Assembly (NCBI GenBank): GCA_021442155.1
Contig: CM038221.1
Location: 28,425,906 to 28,489,905, forward strand
DNA length: 64,000 nt
Origin: Cymbidium sinense
Lineage: Eukaryota; Streptophyta; Magnoliopsida; Asparagales; Orchidaceae
Direction: 5' to 3'
Shown: piece by piece, positions 45,712-59,339 of the stretch
Numbering within the stretch: the first letter of the stretch is position 1
Layout of the letters: the number at the start of each line of letters is the position of its first letter
Made by a program: the position numbers and the translations under genes
The notes under the pieces: generated by a model
The model's database searches: none
The model's input: only the letters and a program-made list of their open reading frames with translations
What the model was told of the DNA's origin: nothing

Positions 45712-47079
45712 ATAATGACGATTCACATTCAGATTAATTATAGTCAAATCAAATTAAATATATTGTTCAATTTGGGTATTATTATTGTATAAATTATAAC
45801 CATAGATTTATATCTAGGTAAATTAATTAATTAATCAAGTTAATAAAATTATGATAATCATATTTAATTAAGTAAAGTTAATGATAAGTAATATTAAATT
45901 AAATGTCTGTCCTACTAATTAAAGTGTATATTAATAATTAGATTTGATTGAATTAGATTAAAAAAAAATTAATATATATATATTACCTGCAAAATGTTAT
46001 GTCTGAATTATATCTTATATCACATAAAAATACTGTAAAGTGATTGCATTCATTAAGCTTAATTCTTTTATATTTATATATATAAAGGAGTTTATAAATT
46101 CAATATGAAACGGATCAATTTTAAGGCCATTAATATTAAAATATAAAAAAGGCATGTGATATTAAATGGGCTTTTGTCTTTATATACTAACTCTTAGTTT
46201 TGGATGAATACCCAATCAGCCATAATATGTTATACGAATTTTTATTTTTATTTTTATCAAACTGAAACTCTCCTTCCTCGACACATCAAAGCCGAATTGA
46301 GGTTTTGTACACTTTCTATGCTGCTCATCTTGACCTTAAATCAGTCGCATCCCATCCAACCTGCCCTCTCTTTATTAATTTTATTTTATTTTTCTATCAG
46401 GAAGATCCCTCATTTTTGGAGAGGACTGTTAACGCATTTCACAGGAGCTCCCCAAGTTTTCCCAGGACTCTCTCATTTTTCTTCCCTGGGCTCCAACTGT
46501 CATTTTGCATCTAACACTCCGTCTTATCCCCTCTCTCGTCGGATTCACTCGCTAAACAAACCTCTTCCTCTTTGTTGCTCGCAGTCGCAACTCGAGCAGC
46601 CCCGACCTCCTCGTCGCTAGTCCAGCCAACCCACACGAGATCATTGTTTCTGCCAAGCTTGTCTATATTCCACGTGAAGCCGAAAGCTTTCACTATAGTT
46701 ACTTCCCCTTCGAGCTCCACCGCACCTGTTATCCTATCTCCTGTTTTTTTCTTATTCTCGTTCAAAAAAAAAAAATTTATTATTATTGTTATCTTTCCCT
46801 CTTGTATGGAAAACCATTCTCTCTCCCTCTCGCTCTTTCTGTAAGCTACAATAAAGAAAAAAAACTCTATTTCTCCCTCTGTTCACGGCTTATAGAGAAA
46901 ACAAAAAAAAATCTTTATTTTATTTTTTGTTTTACTTCCCTCTTCCTTCTCTCTCTCCCTTACTCTCTCTTTCCGGTTTACAGAATGCAAGAAGAAAAAA
47001 AAAAAAAAAAATTTCCTCCATAGTCGAACCCCTTTTCCCTCTATCTTGCTCTCTCTCTCTCTCTCTCTCATTCTCTTGT
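45709..47079 (+). other. AT-rich then pyrimidine-rich DNA, leader-like
   Basis: From about 46175 a TATA-like tttatatactaac is followed by 900 bp of pyrimidine-rich sequence with poly-A interruptions (46765-46780, 46985-47010) and a (CT)n run at 47045-47070. It looks like a transcribed leader of a retroelement or gene, but no protein can be recognised: open frames at 46204-46620, 46572-46844 and 46802-47115 are Ser/Leu/Pro-rich and mutually overlapping. Confidence 0.35.
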
Positions 47080-50000
47080 CTTTTGCTCAATATTCACACC
47101 CAATCTCCTCGATGAAGAGAGTGATTTGAATGTTAGTGAAATTTTCAGAAGGCAGACAAAATAGTAGATAAGACACTACTTGGAGATTTCTCCCTCATTT
47201 TGTGAGGACTTTAGATCTGGTTTCAAGTTTCCTATAAAGAAACACTTATAATTACCTCTCAATGAGAGAGAACTTTCGATTAAGGCTAATCGTTAGGCCG
47301 CTTAACGCGTAGCGATAAGAAGAAAGACGTGAGAAATTTTGATTTATGAAATTTATTATATTTAACTTAAAGCGGATGGTTGGGGGAACGATGGCGTGTC
47401 CGATCTAGATCCCATGGTTCACATCGTCAGGTCTCCTACTTAGTAAGAGGTAATTGACCCAACCTCGTGAAGGATCCTCGCCAGCCTATGGATTGCGCCG
47501 TCAGAAATCTTTGTAGACTGGGAGGTGTTTGTCAAGGAGACAAGTTTAAGTCGCTTTAGATAGAGACTTTTGCCTATCGTAACTATGGGTTCACATCTCA
47601 AAAGCGAGCCATTGGAGCATGCGCTACAAGCATGATATAATGATCATTTGGCAACAACCACCGATTAGAGGATTTTGGTCAGAATCGATCATACGCGGAA
47701 CCACGGCCGTAATTACGCAATGAGGACACGGGCCACGCCTGGCTGCATGAGATTGATTGAGTGAATATAAATACACTGATTTGACTCCTTTGTAAGCTAG
47801 AGTTTTCTTAGTTTGTTGCCTTTAACAAACAATTGCGGAAGGTGAATTGAGTTTTAACTTTAAGTTCTTTAAAGATTGAATTTCATTTAAGCATTTAACA
47901 CTTAATAATATGTTGGATTTTGCATTTGAATTGATACTTAATTTATGTTAACTTGATTTGAAAATTTAAACATATGTTGATCGTAGTATCTGCTCCGGTT
48001 AAAATCTCTATTCAACATAGCTATCATCGAGATGTATTGTTCGTGATCCTATCGAATTCTAATTTAATAATGTATACGATCTACTATCATAATACGTAAT
48101 TAGATATTTTATTAAGTGGAATTCTTATAATATTATTATTTGATAAGTTTTGTTAACTCGACGCCCTAAGACTAACCGAATAAACCCGCAGAACATTCTC
48201 GACACTAAGTTTAAGCATTCAAAGATAGAGGGGCTGCAGTTATTCAAATTAATATTGATTTAACTTTAAAGGATTTGAGTAATGTTACTTATTTTGATTG
48301 AGTTTCATTATAAGTTTAGAATTTTAAATAAAATTTCGACAGTCTCTCGGCGTCGTCCTCACATACGAGGCTACAACGGGGGTTGGGCTTGCCCACCATG
48401 CCAAGAAAGGCATGTATGGGTGGTGTAAACACAACGACCGAATGCATCATCCCACCATGCCAAGAAAGACATGATAGTCTTTCACCGATGTAAATACGCG
48501 TTTTCTGCTACACCAAGAAAGACGGCGGATCGACACTTATATACTTACAATGTCAAGTTAAAAATTAATTTTATAATTGTGGTTGTATTTATATTAAGTT
48601 GTTTAGGCCTCCTGTCGATGTAAAATTTTGGCGATTTCTAAGATTTCGGCCGTCCCGTAGTGGGTTCTTGATGGGGTCTTCCCACCACGCTAAAAGTTAT
48701 ATATGGGTATAAACCACGATCGTTCGCCCCACCACGCCAAGAAAAGGCGTGTATAGACTCTGTGCACCAATAAACATATTTTTTCGCTATGCCAAGAAAG
48801 ACGTATGCGGGTACCTATACACCTGCAATGTTAGTTTAAACAACAAATTTATATTGTGGCATGGCTTTATGTAAAGTTTAGCCCATCGGCGTATAAAGAT
48901 TTCGGCAGATCCCTGTCGCCTCAGTGGGTCACGAGTATCGCCCACCACGCCAAGAAAGCGTGCATGTGGGTATAAATTACGATCGATCCATTCCATTGCC
49001 AAGAAAAGGCATGTATGGCTCGGGTACTGCGAAATACATATTTCCGCCACGCCAAGTACGCGTAACGCATCTTATACGCAGTGCACATCTTTCCTCATGC
49101 GTCAAGAAAGATGCACGAGCACTTATATTTCAACACGACCGGGCACGGCGCGCGCAGGGGCATGAGGGTGCGTACGGGCGATGCGCGCCGCGGTCTTGGC
49201 ATCGCGGGATGCACACGCGGACGCAAGATGCGGACCAGGATGTGGGACACGCGCATGCGCTACGCGAGGGGTGGATGAAGTCACCGCCACCCACGAGCGA
49301 TGGGAGGGGTGGCGGCACTCGGCCTGCATAGGATGGATGGGAGAGGTCGGAAGCCGCGTATCGCCGGGTCATGTGAGAGGGAGGAGAGTGAGAGGTCGGC
49401 TGATGCTTTGGGGAGTTGGGGAGAATATAAATTAGGGTTAGGGTGATAAGAGATGTATTTATAAGATTTATTATTTTTATTTTTTTTAATTAGACAACAT
49501 TTAGGTTTTTTGCACCGACATTATCATATAGGCAATATATATGTCGATATTAAATTATTCTGATGTTCCGGACGCAACGACGCATTTTTCTGATCGGAGG
49601 TCGTTTGGTGTCGGTGAATGTTAATTTTAGTTCAAAATTGTGCATCGTCGCTGTGATCGCCGATATTCGGCGACTGTCCGAATTGAGCCAATACCCTCAT
49701 TTGATGATTTCAACGCTTTGACGCTAATGCATCAATTTCGCAACGGAGGTCATTTGGGTATCATCGCGCTGACCGATATGCAGCGTAGCTGACCCTTCTT
49801 GACGGCGACCGTCGAATTGTGCAATGTGTATATTCTGATCAATTTCGACGTGCTGAATGCGACGGCGGAGTCCGTTCATCGATCAGAGATCATTTCGACT
49901 GATTTTAGCGATGCCTAGTGCATTTCGCTTCGATTTGTGTGTGGTATATGATTGCTCGATATTCATGCATACTCGTCCGAATTGAGCGCGAATAATTTTA

Positions 50001-50318
50001 TTTGATAGATTTCGACGTTTCAATGCTAATGACGCAATCAATTTCGCTAACGGAGATCGTTTGGGCATCGTCTCAGCTTCCCGACTTCGATGTGCGCGTA
50101 GACGCATCGACGATCTTCTTTCTTGATCGGTTGATTATCAAATTGTGCAATATGCATATTCTGATTAATTTCGATGTTTTGAACACGATGACGAAGTCTG
50201 GTTGATCGAGATCGTTAACCGATGCGATCATCGATATTTCAGCCCGATTGCGCCGCATTAAGTCAATAAATTTGTTCGAGCGACTCGACTGACCGAGAAG
50301 CATGCATGGAGGTCAACA
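47080..50318 (-). mobile_element. Solo-LTR family, copy 5 (about 3.2 kb)
   Basis: Right end GGAGGTCAACA at 50318 equals the family start TGTTGACCTCC on the - strand. The CG-rich block runs down to about 49500, then the reversed TATA/CCCTAA leader (49434-49465), a hairpin array (49115-48390), and the conserved 3' part (48240-47105, e.g. ccctaagactaaccgaataaacccgc, ggcgtgtccgatctagat, gatgaagagagtgatttgaatg). The terminal 'TGTGGGCTCC' is degenerate, so the left border is uncertain and no target duplication could be matched. Confidence 0.7.
48390..49115 (-). repeat. Hairpin array in solo-LTR copy 5
   Basis: About ten units, e.g. 48397-48414 CATGCC-AAGAAA-GGCATG (perfect; loop is TTTCTT on the - strand), and others near 48453, 48729, 48790, 48940, 48995 and 49093. 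Each lies next to CCCACC on the + strand. Longer spacers with 'ggcgatttctaagatttcggc' or 'aaagatttcggcagatcc' recur after three to four hairpins, as in copy 2. Confidence 0.68.
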
Positions 50319-53300
50319 GGCTTACAGAAAGTTTAAAATGATTTTATTTTTTTATTTTTATTTTATTTTATTGTATCCATTTTTTTCAGCCACTTCCTCT
50401 CTCTCTATCTCACTTTATCTGATATGATATACAGAAAACAAAAAGAAGAGCGGTAAAAATCAAAATAGTGAATATATATATATATATTCTTCGCTACTTC
50501 ATTTGCAAATATATAAAATAAAATATTTGTGTATGTAGAAAATACATTGTGTTTGATTATGCAGGTGTTCGAAGAGCTTATGCGCGTCTTTTTAAACGGG
50601 TAGGTTTGATGGTTCATGGTCGTGGTGCAGAAACACCATCTGCTTTTTACCTGTAATCTAATTTTGGTAGAATTTTTCATTGGGAGGTGCATAATTTTGT
50701 CGAAACTTTGGACTTACATGAGACAAAATTAAGCAATGTCATAAGTGATTAAATGGCCTAAATGAAATTTAATATAAGTTAAATAGTGATTAAACATTAT
50801 AATAAAGGTTCCAACTAAAGCCAAATGCAAATGAAAATCTTATAAGAAATATGATTTAAAAGAAGAGGAGGAAGAAGAAAAGGAAGAAAAGGAAGAAAAG
50901 AATGACCGTCCCTATTAGCAAACACTTGAATGAGCTTCTCTAAATCTTCAAAGCACTTAATTAAGAGGCCAATTGTAAATGAGAGGGATGGTGAAAATGA
51001 ACTCTCATCCCCCTCTATTTATAAAGAGAAAGAGAATCTTTTCTTAGGATCTATAATGCTAGAAGATAATATGTAAAGACAAACATTACCTCACTTAAAG
51101 CTCACATAAATGAACCAGATTGATATATCTTATAGGATATTTGAATGCTTTTCATCCATACTCAGAATTCATCATGTTGAAATATGTGTAAATAGACTAA
51201 ATTTAGTACACTTAATGAGACAACATTTAAATACATTATCTTGATATACATGCCAATGATTCAAAAGAATTGAGGTTTATGCACATTCCAAGGTGACAAC
51301 CATGTGAGGACACAAAAAAGAGGAGAAAAGATACTCGTTTATGTGGAATGATTAAGTAGAATGAGTGAGGATGATAAAGCTTGCATGTTCTTCAAGGTGA
51401 CAAAGATATGGGCTATGTGTGCATCTTGAGACAATTTTATTCTTTGCTCGGTGCATCAAATATGCAATGAGAATTAAAAGTCTTAATTAAAATGGTTGTC
51501 ACACATCACGGGGAGACTCATATTTGGGATTAGTATATCAAAATATGTGCAATAAGTTATAAGAGGCAACATAACATGCAAGTATATCGAGACAATTCTA
51601 TACTCGTATTAATGCATTTTTATGCTTGCAAACAATTAAAGATCTCGAGTTAATTAAGCATATATTTCAAAGAAAATTTACATTAAGATGTGTGCTAATC
51701 ATTTAAAAAGCATATGATACGTATTATGAGGCAAACCTATATTTGAAGTCAATGCCTTAAGATTCGTGCAAGTGACTAGATAATTTATACGTGCATATCA
51801 TGAGATAAAACAAATTCAAATGTAATGCTTTAAGAAGTGTGCAAGCACTCTCAAGGGATTTACACATTCCACGAGGAATGTCTTATGCATAGCTTTAACT
51901 GCCTCGCAAAACGTGCAAATTTTTGAAATTACACAAAATTCATTAAAATTGAAAATAAACTTATCCGGGCTGCTTTATCTATATGGTGAAGTCGTAAGTC
52001 CCACTTAATCAATCCAATCCTTCTTGCAAAATAGGAGTTGACAGGATTGATTCTAAATCAAATGTTCAATCACCAAGAAAATAATTTTATTATATATTTA
52101 CATATGACCATCAATATTTTTGATAGAAAATTTCATATTTAAAATTATAGACTCTTTATTTTAAGATGGTAAATGCAATCACAAGTTCTAATTATGGGAC
52201 CATCCTCCTACCAAATGAGCGAGTCGGGTGGTTCACACAAGTGATGATTGAGCTGATTGTAGATTTCAATCGGAAGGGTTCAATATTAAAATAAAATTAT
52301 CAAATTATAATGTGAATATTCAAATATTCACATCTCCAATAATGACTGAGTTGATTGAAGATATCAACTCGATCATTTTTATCAAAATATCTAAGATATT
52401 TATATCTAACAATCTCAAATTCATAATTCTCAAAATATAAATTTAAATCAGATCCTCTATTATTAAATTAATAGAATCAACAAGATCTGAAATAATAAAC
52501 TAAATGATCAAGCAGATTTATATACTCCAATGATGACTGTGTTGAATGAAGATTTCAACCGGGGATACTCATCATCTAAATGCGCTTGCAAGCTTAAATT
52601 AGATTAATCTAAATTAATTATCAATATAAATGCAAAAATCGATAAATCACTAAGCTATAAATGACTAAATGAAAATCATCAACCTAAAAAAACTTAAAAC
52701 AAATTCAATTTATCTATCTTCCGCAATTGTTTGTCGTAGGTGACAAATTAGGAAAAATTCTAGCTAAAGGAGCAAGCAAATCAAGTGTTCAACTATATTT
52801 ACTCTCAATCAATCTCATACTAATAAGGATGTGGTATGTGTCCTCATCATGATTTGATCAATGCTCCATATATGATGCGTTAATACCGTAATCCTCGATC
52901 GCGGCCAAATGTCACTATTATATTACTGCCACGATCGAATCAGATGCCTCCAAGCTTCATCCTTTGAGTTGGAACCATCTATGCATGATAGGAAAAGTCC
53001 TCGCTTAAGGTGGACTCAAATTATTCTTCTTAGACAAACACTACTCCAGGTCTACAAGGTTTTCTTGGACGATGCAACCCATGATTACTGACAAGGATCC
53101 TTCGGTCAAGTTGGGTCGACTAATGACTAGCCTTAATCGAAAGTTCTCTCTCAGCATTGGGAGGGGTAATTAACTATAGTACTAGCTAGAAACTTAAACT
53201 GATCTAAAGTCCTCCAAAATGAGGGCAAATCTCTAGTGTCTTATCTACTATTTCATCCGCTTCGAAAATTTCACCGATATTCAAATCACTCTCTCATCGA

Positions 53301-53325
53301 GGTTGGTGAATTTTCGGAACCTACA
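50319..53325 (+). mobile_element. Solo-LTR family, copy 6 (lacks the CG-rich start)
   Basis: Lies head to head with copy 5. A T-rich stretch and CT leader (50340-50410) precede one hairpin-type unit (GCGCGTCTTTTTAAACGGG near 50582), a middle part resembling copy 4 ('ccccctctatttataaagag' near 51010), then the conserved 3' part ending TTTTCGGAACCTACA at 53325. The first ~500 bp of the family are missing, and no target duplication was found. A purine tract (aggaagaaaaggaag) lies near 50860-50900. Confidence 0.55.
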
Positions 53326-53332
53326 AAATTAT

Positions 53333-53990
53333 AATTAATCAAAATTCAATATTGCCTTAAGAATTATACAAGTGCTCAAATGACCAATAGGTATTTATTT
53401 TCAAAGTCAAATTTAAATCTATTTATCATATGCATTATTAATCGTATTTGCCTATGCTATGAAATTGTAATTCTCACTTAACCGCTTTGATCATTCTTTT
53501 CATGAAAATAGAGTTGACAAGACTATTTGTAAATCAAACATTCACTCTTTAAATATAGATTTTATTTTTTACATTTATATACGACCATCAATGATCTTAA
53601 TTAGAAAAATTTATATTCAAATCTACAAACCCTATGTTTTAAGATGATGGACTTGATTATATATTTAGCCATAGGCTTGATTCTCTGCAAGCAAATAGTC
53701 AGAGTTGATAATGTCCACACGTCAATGATGAAGATTTTAATTAGATAGGATATTACCATTAAAATATGTCTAAAAATTTATGTTAAATTAATCTAAATCC
53801 AATATTAATTTAAATACAAAAAATTGATAAGTTGCTAAGTTCTAAATATTTAAATGAAAATCATCATTTGAAAACTTAAAGCAAAATAATTCATCCACCT
53901 TTCGCAACCGCTTTATGAAGGTGACAAATTTAGCTCAAATGAAAGCCAAATCAAGTAAATCATTATGTTCACTCTAATATATTTGTGGTG
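53333..53990 (+). repeat. Partial second copy of the solo-LTR 3' region
   Basis: Repeats part of copy 6 (about 51830-52790) in the same orientation: aagaattatacaagtgctc, atagagttgacaagactatttg, taaatgaaaatcatcat and cttaaagcaaaa...ttcgcaaccgcttta. It breaks off before the 'TTTGAGTT' block. Confidence 0.55.
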
Positions 53991-56900
53991 AAAAATTCTT
54001 ATAAGGGAGGCGCTTTTCAAATCTGTGGGGAGTCTGCATATGTACCAGAGATGCTTCCTCCTATTTTACATGGAAAAGTAAAACATAGCTTATTTTAAAC
54101 CGGGTTCGTTAAGTTCCTACAGGCAAGCCTTTATAATTACATCCCAAGGAGATCCTGAAAACTCTTAAGGAAAATGATCTCTAAAGATTTCAATAAGGAC
54201 TATCAATCAATTGGTTTGTATTTTGAAGATCAAATGAGATTGATCAAAAATGGAGTTATTATCGAAGCCAAAATGGGAATAAGTAGAGATCAATGATGAG
54301 AAACCAAGCGTATCTCAAATTATCCTTAAATTGGGCTTTACATTTTAGAAATTGATTTAGATTGTTTGAGTTATATTTTTCATTAGAATTTAGTTCTTAA
54401 GATTCCTTAACACAAGATTAAGGAAATGCCTAAGAGGTGAGGAATTATGCTTATGACCCACAAGGGGAGAAGCAATCTCAGAACTTAATTCTTGGAGCTT
54501 CAGGAAGCACAACCTAAATCTAAGGAAAATGGGTAATTGCTTCCACAGAGAGGACAAACCACTGATAACTTGGATTTACAACGCCTGGGCCGCCAACTAA
54601 CTCCTCCTAGATTTTAAATATATGTAGGTCTTTATGCTTATGCAAGATAGACTGCTTTTTATTTAAAATAGATTAAGTCCTTAAACTCACTCCCTAAAGA
54701 GACTAAATCATGTAAATGGACATACTTTAATGACCTAAATCTAATGCATTTCAAATTTTATTTTATTTCATTTTTTGGACAATCAATTTGGCTCAAAGCA
54801 TAGGACTTTTATGACTAATGCATGAGAAGTAGATTGTTGGCCAAAATCAAATTTGAGGGTGAGTTTCCACCACGGCCCTCATAGTCAAGTGATTCTCGCA
54901 AAGATGGAAGCCCTCAATCAAGAGTGAAATAAGATGTCATGCATGATATTATAAAGAAAAGAACTCATCCATGGGGGTTTCTAATTCTTTTATCTTGATT
55001 TTTAATCCTAAGTTTTAGGTGAGGTTATGAGTTGTTTAGTTTTATTTTAAGTTGTTAAGTTGGGTAAAAGATTTATTTTTTTCTAAAGAGTTTAATCCAC
55101 ATCCGGACCATACATAAAACAAGGAAGAAACTAGAAAAAAATATGTCACTTAATGTTTAAACAAATATCAATCAATTTATAAACTAGCACAAAAAAGAAT
55201 AAACATTTTGATCGACCACCGCACAAATCCAAAATATCAAATGTGGGTAGCTCTACCCTTATACAACTGACATTAAATGAATTGAATTACAATTAAACAA
55301 AAGGAATTCATTGTTAAGGGGAGGGTCTTGGCTTATTCTTCTTCTTCTTTCTTCTTTCTTTTCTTTTCTTTTCTTCTTTCTTTCTTTAGATCCTTTGGAT
55401 AGTTGAATGGTAGATTCGAAGGATTCACATGGTGCATAAGATGATCTTATGACCAATGTTCATCCTAATCTCCCATACAAATCATTCCAAATCCTAAATA
55501 TACAAATTTTTACATGAAAAGGAAATACATAAATCTAACTAACACCTGCAAAATAAAAGTTAGTCAAATCACACCACACAAATCCCAAGCATGTATATTG
55601 GACTTATCACCCCACACATGGATGACTAAGTCCACTGGCCTATGGATTATGGTATAAGACCTAAAGCAAGAAGCATTTATATTTTTATTTATGATAGCAT
55701 TTAGCACAATCTCCGTAAAAAATAATAGTTAGATAAGCATGTCCTACCATTCATTCTACGAGCATACACCTAACATCCGTCTAAATTCATCACAAACAAA
55801 ACATAACATCATGGCATGCACATCTAACCTAAAGTTAAAGTGGTGACTTAATATGTGTGCTTTGAAGGTTTTGTGTGGTATGCTTAAATTAGGACTTTAG
55901 GTTTGAATTTTTTTAAGTATGAAAGATATGTTCAACTTAGAAAAGGGTTTCACTTAAGTTGTTTAGTGATTTTGGGTTATTTTTATTTCATGTTTTAATT
56001 TGGTTTAAGTGAAACCTACAATTAATTACTAAGTTATAAAGAGAGGGAGAAGAGGACTTCTCTTTCCTTCCCTAATCTTTAAGTAATTTTTAAAGTAAGT
56101 TCACATTTTAATTTCATTTAGGTGAATATTTTAATTACATCTTTTAATTAATCTTAAGTTTAGATCAAATCTAAACAAACCTATCCAAAAATAAAGACAT
56201 TTCAAGATTAAGAAAAATGAATCAAAATTCACATAGCATACATCACTCCAATTCTTTCCCAACATATATAACATGCATATGGATGGTTCCTAAGCATATC
56301 TATACATACAAATGAGAGTAGTTAACATATTTTATGATGCATGCTAAGTAATCCATTTAAAAAAATTTGGAAGTTAAACATGTATGATTTTCTTAAGTAA
56401 AATATTTTCTTTCTCAAAACTTCACATACATGCATGAAAATAAAGAAAGTTAAAGTACAACCATTGTTAACTGAGGTGTAAGGTACAAGACACTTAGTAT
56501 TACTTAAATTCTGCAACATCGGGTTGTCCGACTATTCTTAAAATGCATTAATAAAGAAATAAAGTGGAAAAGGAATATGCAAAAGTTTACTTAATGATTT
56601 CACTTTTTTTTTATGCAATTTATTCATGCAAGTGTAAGCAATCCTTCTTAAGTGAAAGTTGGGATGAATAGGTTTAGAATTAAGTGGGTTCTTTTCAAAT
56701 GAACCCTACATCTTACTAACCCATATTCAAAGCTATGCTAACATAAGGAAGGAAAGAAAGGTTACACTACACATGTTTTATAATTTATCACATGCAAGCT
56801 TATAATTAAATTATAAGAATAACACACTTTCAGATTTAATGTTTTGTTTATAGATTTTGAAAATATTTTGGATTTAATTGTGATAATAGCCACTCATATT

Positions 56901-58079
56901 TTACTTTAGCAAACACATGCACATTTGACATAAAGTAAATAATTTCATTTTAAAACTTTGAAAACATGAAATCAAGGATGCATAAGTCATATGGTATATA
57001 ATTTAACATGTTGGGAAAGATCTAAAGCGATGTAATCATATGAACCAACTCACTTTCCTTAATTCTTTAAGACATTCTTAAAAAATATGAAAAACTTAGA
57101 ATAAATCGAAGTGAATTTCAAAATGATTTTTGTTTGTTTGAAATTTGATTTAGTTTTAAAAAGGTGAGATTAGTTTGTTGTTCCTAACCTATTCCCACAT
57201 ATGTATTGCATTTTAGTTTAAGATAATTAAATCCATTTTAAGCATTGATTAGTATATGTTGCTATTTAATTAACCCTTACCTACACACCTTAGAAAAATT
57301 AAATAAGTAATTATGAGCCAATGAGATGACATAAAACTCACAAGGTAAATTTGCAATGCACCTAGTAATGAAAAGGCCTAATTTGTCTCAATTAAAAGTT
57401 ACTTAAGCTAATTTTAGCTTAAGTACTTTTAAAACACCCTTTCACACTTATGAAAGGGGGTTTAGTTTTCTTAATTAGACTTAGGCTATTGAACACCTAA
57501 GAATCTACCCAAGGTAAATTAATTAAATTCTGGAGATTTTTAGAATTTTTAGAAATTATTTAAAGGGAAATTAATGAATTAACCCTTAATTAAGAAGGAG
57601 ATTAAGGAAAGAAAAAAGGGTTTAGGGAATAGCTTAGGGGAAGTACCCCAAAATTATTCCCTAAAACCCCTATTCACTAGATCTAACTTTAATCCAACTT
57701 AAACATAGGGAAAATTCACTAATTACATCTTAATTATCCTTAATTACATGAAGGAGGTAATTAGGGAATGAGTTAGCAATTTTCCTAATCTAGGTCTCAA
57801 TAAATCAAAAGAATTGGGAGGCAGAGGTCATCCCCTAAAATGAACCCTATAAATTTGAGATCCATTGGTGACTTAATTAGAAAGTAAATTAGCTAATTAA
57901 CATTCCCAAAGAAACCTAAATTCAGAGAAAAAGGGAAATCAAAATACATTGAAAATATTTTAGAAAATTCTAGATGGAATTATCTATCCAAGGCATTTTT
58001 CCTTTTATTTTTCTAATTTTTCTATGAGGAGTTATGATTTTTAGAAGCTATAGGGATTAATTAGTTAAATAACTAATAC
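53991..58079 (+). other. AT-rich DNA with no recognised gene
   Basis: About 4 kb without coding signal. A CT-rich patch (cttcttctttcttctttcttttc) lies near 55340-55385. Many phrases recur loosely (ttaagtgaaa, aattaagga, acataacatcatggcatgc) suggesting an old repeat, but I could not classify it. No exon of the E2 core was recognised. Confidence 0.4.
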
Positions 58080-58340
58080 CTATTTAATCCCCCACCCACG
58101 CCGCGACGCGTGGTGGCAGCGGTCAGCACGCTTTATACGCGTCGCGCCGTGAGCCATTACTTAACCTGTAAAATCGGAGAGACTATGGCGGCACGCCTTT
58201 ACCAACCGTCCGATGATGATTCGATACACCCGCAGTTTTTAAAAGGGAAAATAAATTCTAAAACATGTGAATTAATCTCAGCCGTCCATCTAAAAACACG
58301 CGGATGGACGACTGAGATGGGCTGAGTTCTTCCTTTAGGA
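58080..58340 (+). other. GC-rich patch with inverted repeats
   Basis: A sharp GC rise in AT-rich surroundings. CCACGC-CGCGAC-GCGTGG (58096-58113) is a perfect six-base stem, and GCCGTCCATC pairs with GATGGACGAC (58281-58313 region). A 71-codon open frame crosses it with no known domain. It could be a leader or the end of an uncharacterised element. Confidence 0.4.
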
Positions 58341-59125
58341 GGAATGTGAGCTGTTCACAATCCAAGGGAAGATCCGAGCCCGATCCTTCATGAATTCAAA
58401 CAAGATTCAACACACACCATCTAAAGGATCAGAGCGGCCAATCCAACGGCTAAGATCCTATGAAATGAAAATCCACTTCACAAAAGACCAACACACCTTA
58501 GCCTAAGTGGTCAGAAATTCACTAACCTCGCTGGAGGTGATCACCCATGCCGGATTGATAAGGTAGCTCTTGTAGAGACGAAGTTCTTAGCTCTTGAGGT
58601 TGAGTAAATGAGTGGGTAGACCAACTCCCCTTAGCTCCCCTTGTGGTTTTGATCTTCCCCTTGGCTTTAGAACTCAATTGAATGCTTAGGCAAGCTCGAC
58701 AGTCCTTGGATGATGAGTGTATGAAGGGGATCAAGTGTGGAGAAATTTGGAAATCAAGGTGAGCTCCCTGCTTTATTTGAAAAAGAAAGATCAATTCCAA
58801 ATCTCTACCTGGGAAAGCTCGTGATGTTTTCTAAAGCTTCTAGATCTCAATCGAGTGTGAAGATTTTGAAGGTGAAATGAGTATATCTCCCCGAATCGGA
58901 TGGCCGAGCCTATGCTTGCCGCTTTGATCCAATTGTCACCATAGAGTGGGTTGTTTGAGTGGTTAGAAGTGTGCACATGGTCAATTTGGCCAAAGGAGTG
59001 GAAGCTTAGCTCCCATGTGCATCCAATTGAGGTTTGGGGGGAGTTTGAAAATTCAATTTGGCCATGGGTGGTCGGGTTTGGTCCATGGGCCAAATGGGTT
59101 GACCCAAACCATTGGGTTGGGTGCA
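58341..59125. other. Balanced-composition leader-like DNA
   Basis: Open frames exist on the - strand (58800-58522 and 59129-58791) but show no family features. Together with the flanking hairpin and GGTCAA block this may be part of one large non-coding repeat. Confidence 0.3.
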
Positions 59126-59188
59126 CCACTCATCACTAGGCCCCCTTGAGGTTTTAGTAGAGCCTCAAGTGTTTGTGATGAGTGCATG
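59119..59188. repeat. Compound hairpin
   Basis: Outer arms CACTCATCAC and GTGATGAGTG enclose inner arms TTGAGG and CCTCAA with a tttagtagag loop. The two nested stems are separated by short unpaired stretches. Possible transcription terminator, small-RNA precursor or element terminus; nothing decides between them. Confidence 0.5.
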
Positions 59189-59339
59189 ACCAAAATACCC
59201 ATGGGCTAAGCCAAAATTTGTTCTATGACCTAGGGGTATAATGGTCATTTTGCTATTTTTTCAATTTGAGTATGTTTGGTATGTTGAGAAAATAGGTTGG
59301 GCCAAGTTTCAATGGATTTCAAATACATTTTATAGGGTT

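Noticed and set aside
45595..45792. Tyr/Ile-rich + strand open frame
   Set aside because: Translation of a (TA)n microsatellite.
48787..49435. Overlapping long frames on both strands in GC-rich DNA
   Set aside because: They come from the hairpin array and GC-rich start of solo-LTR copy 5. Five overlapping frames with Arg/His/Thr bias are expected there by composition.
58522..59129. Two - strand open frames as genes
   Set aside because: No recognisable domain, no splice support, His/Ser-rich composition; nothing beyond being open supports them.
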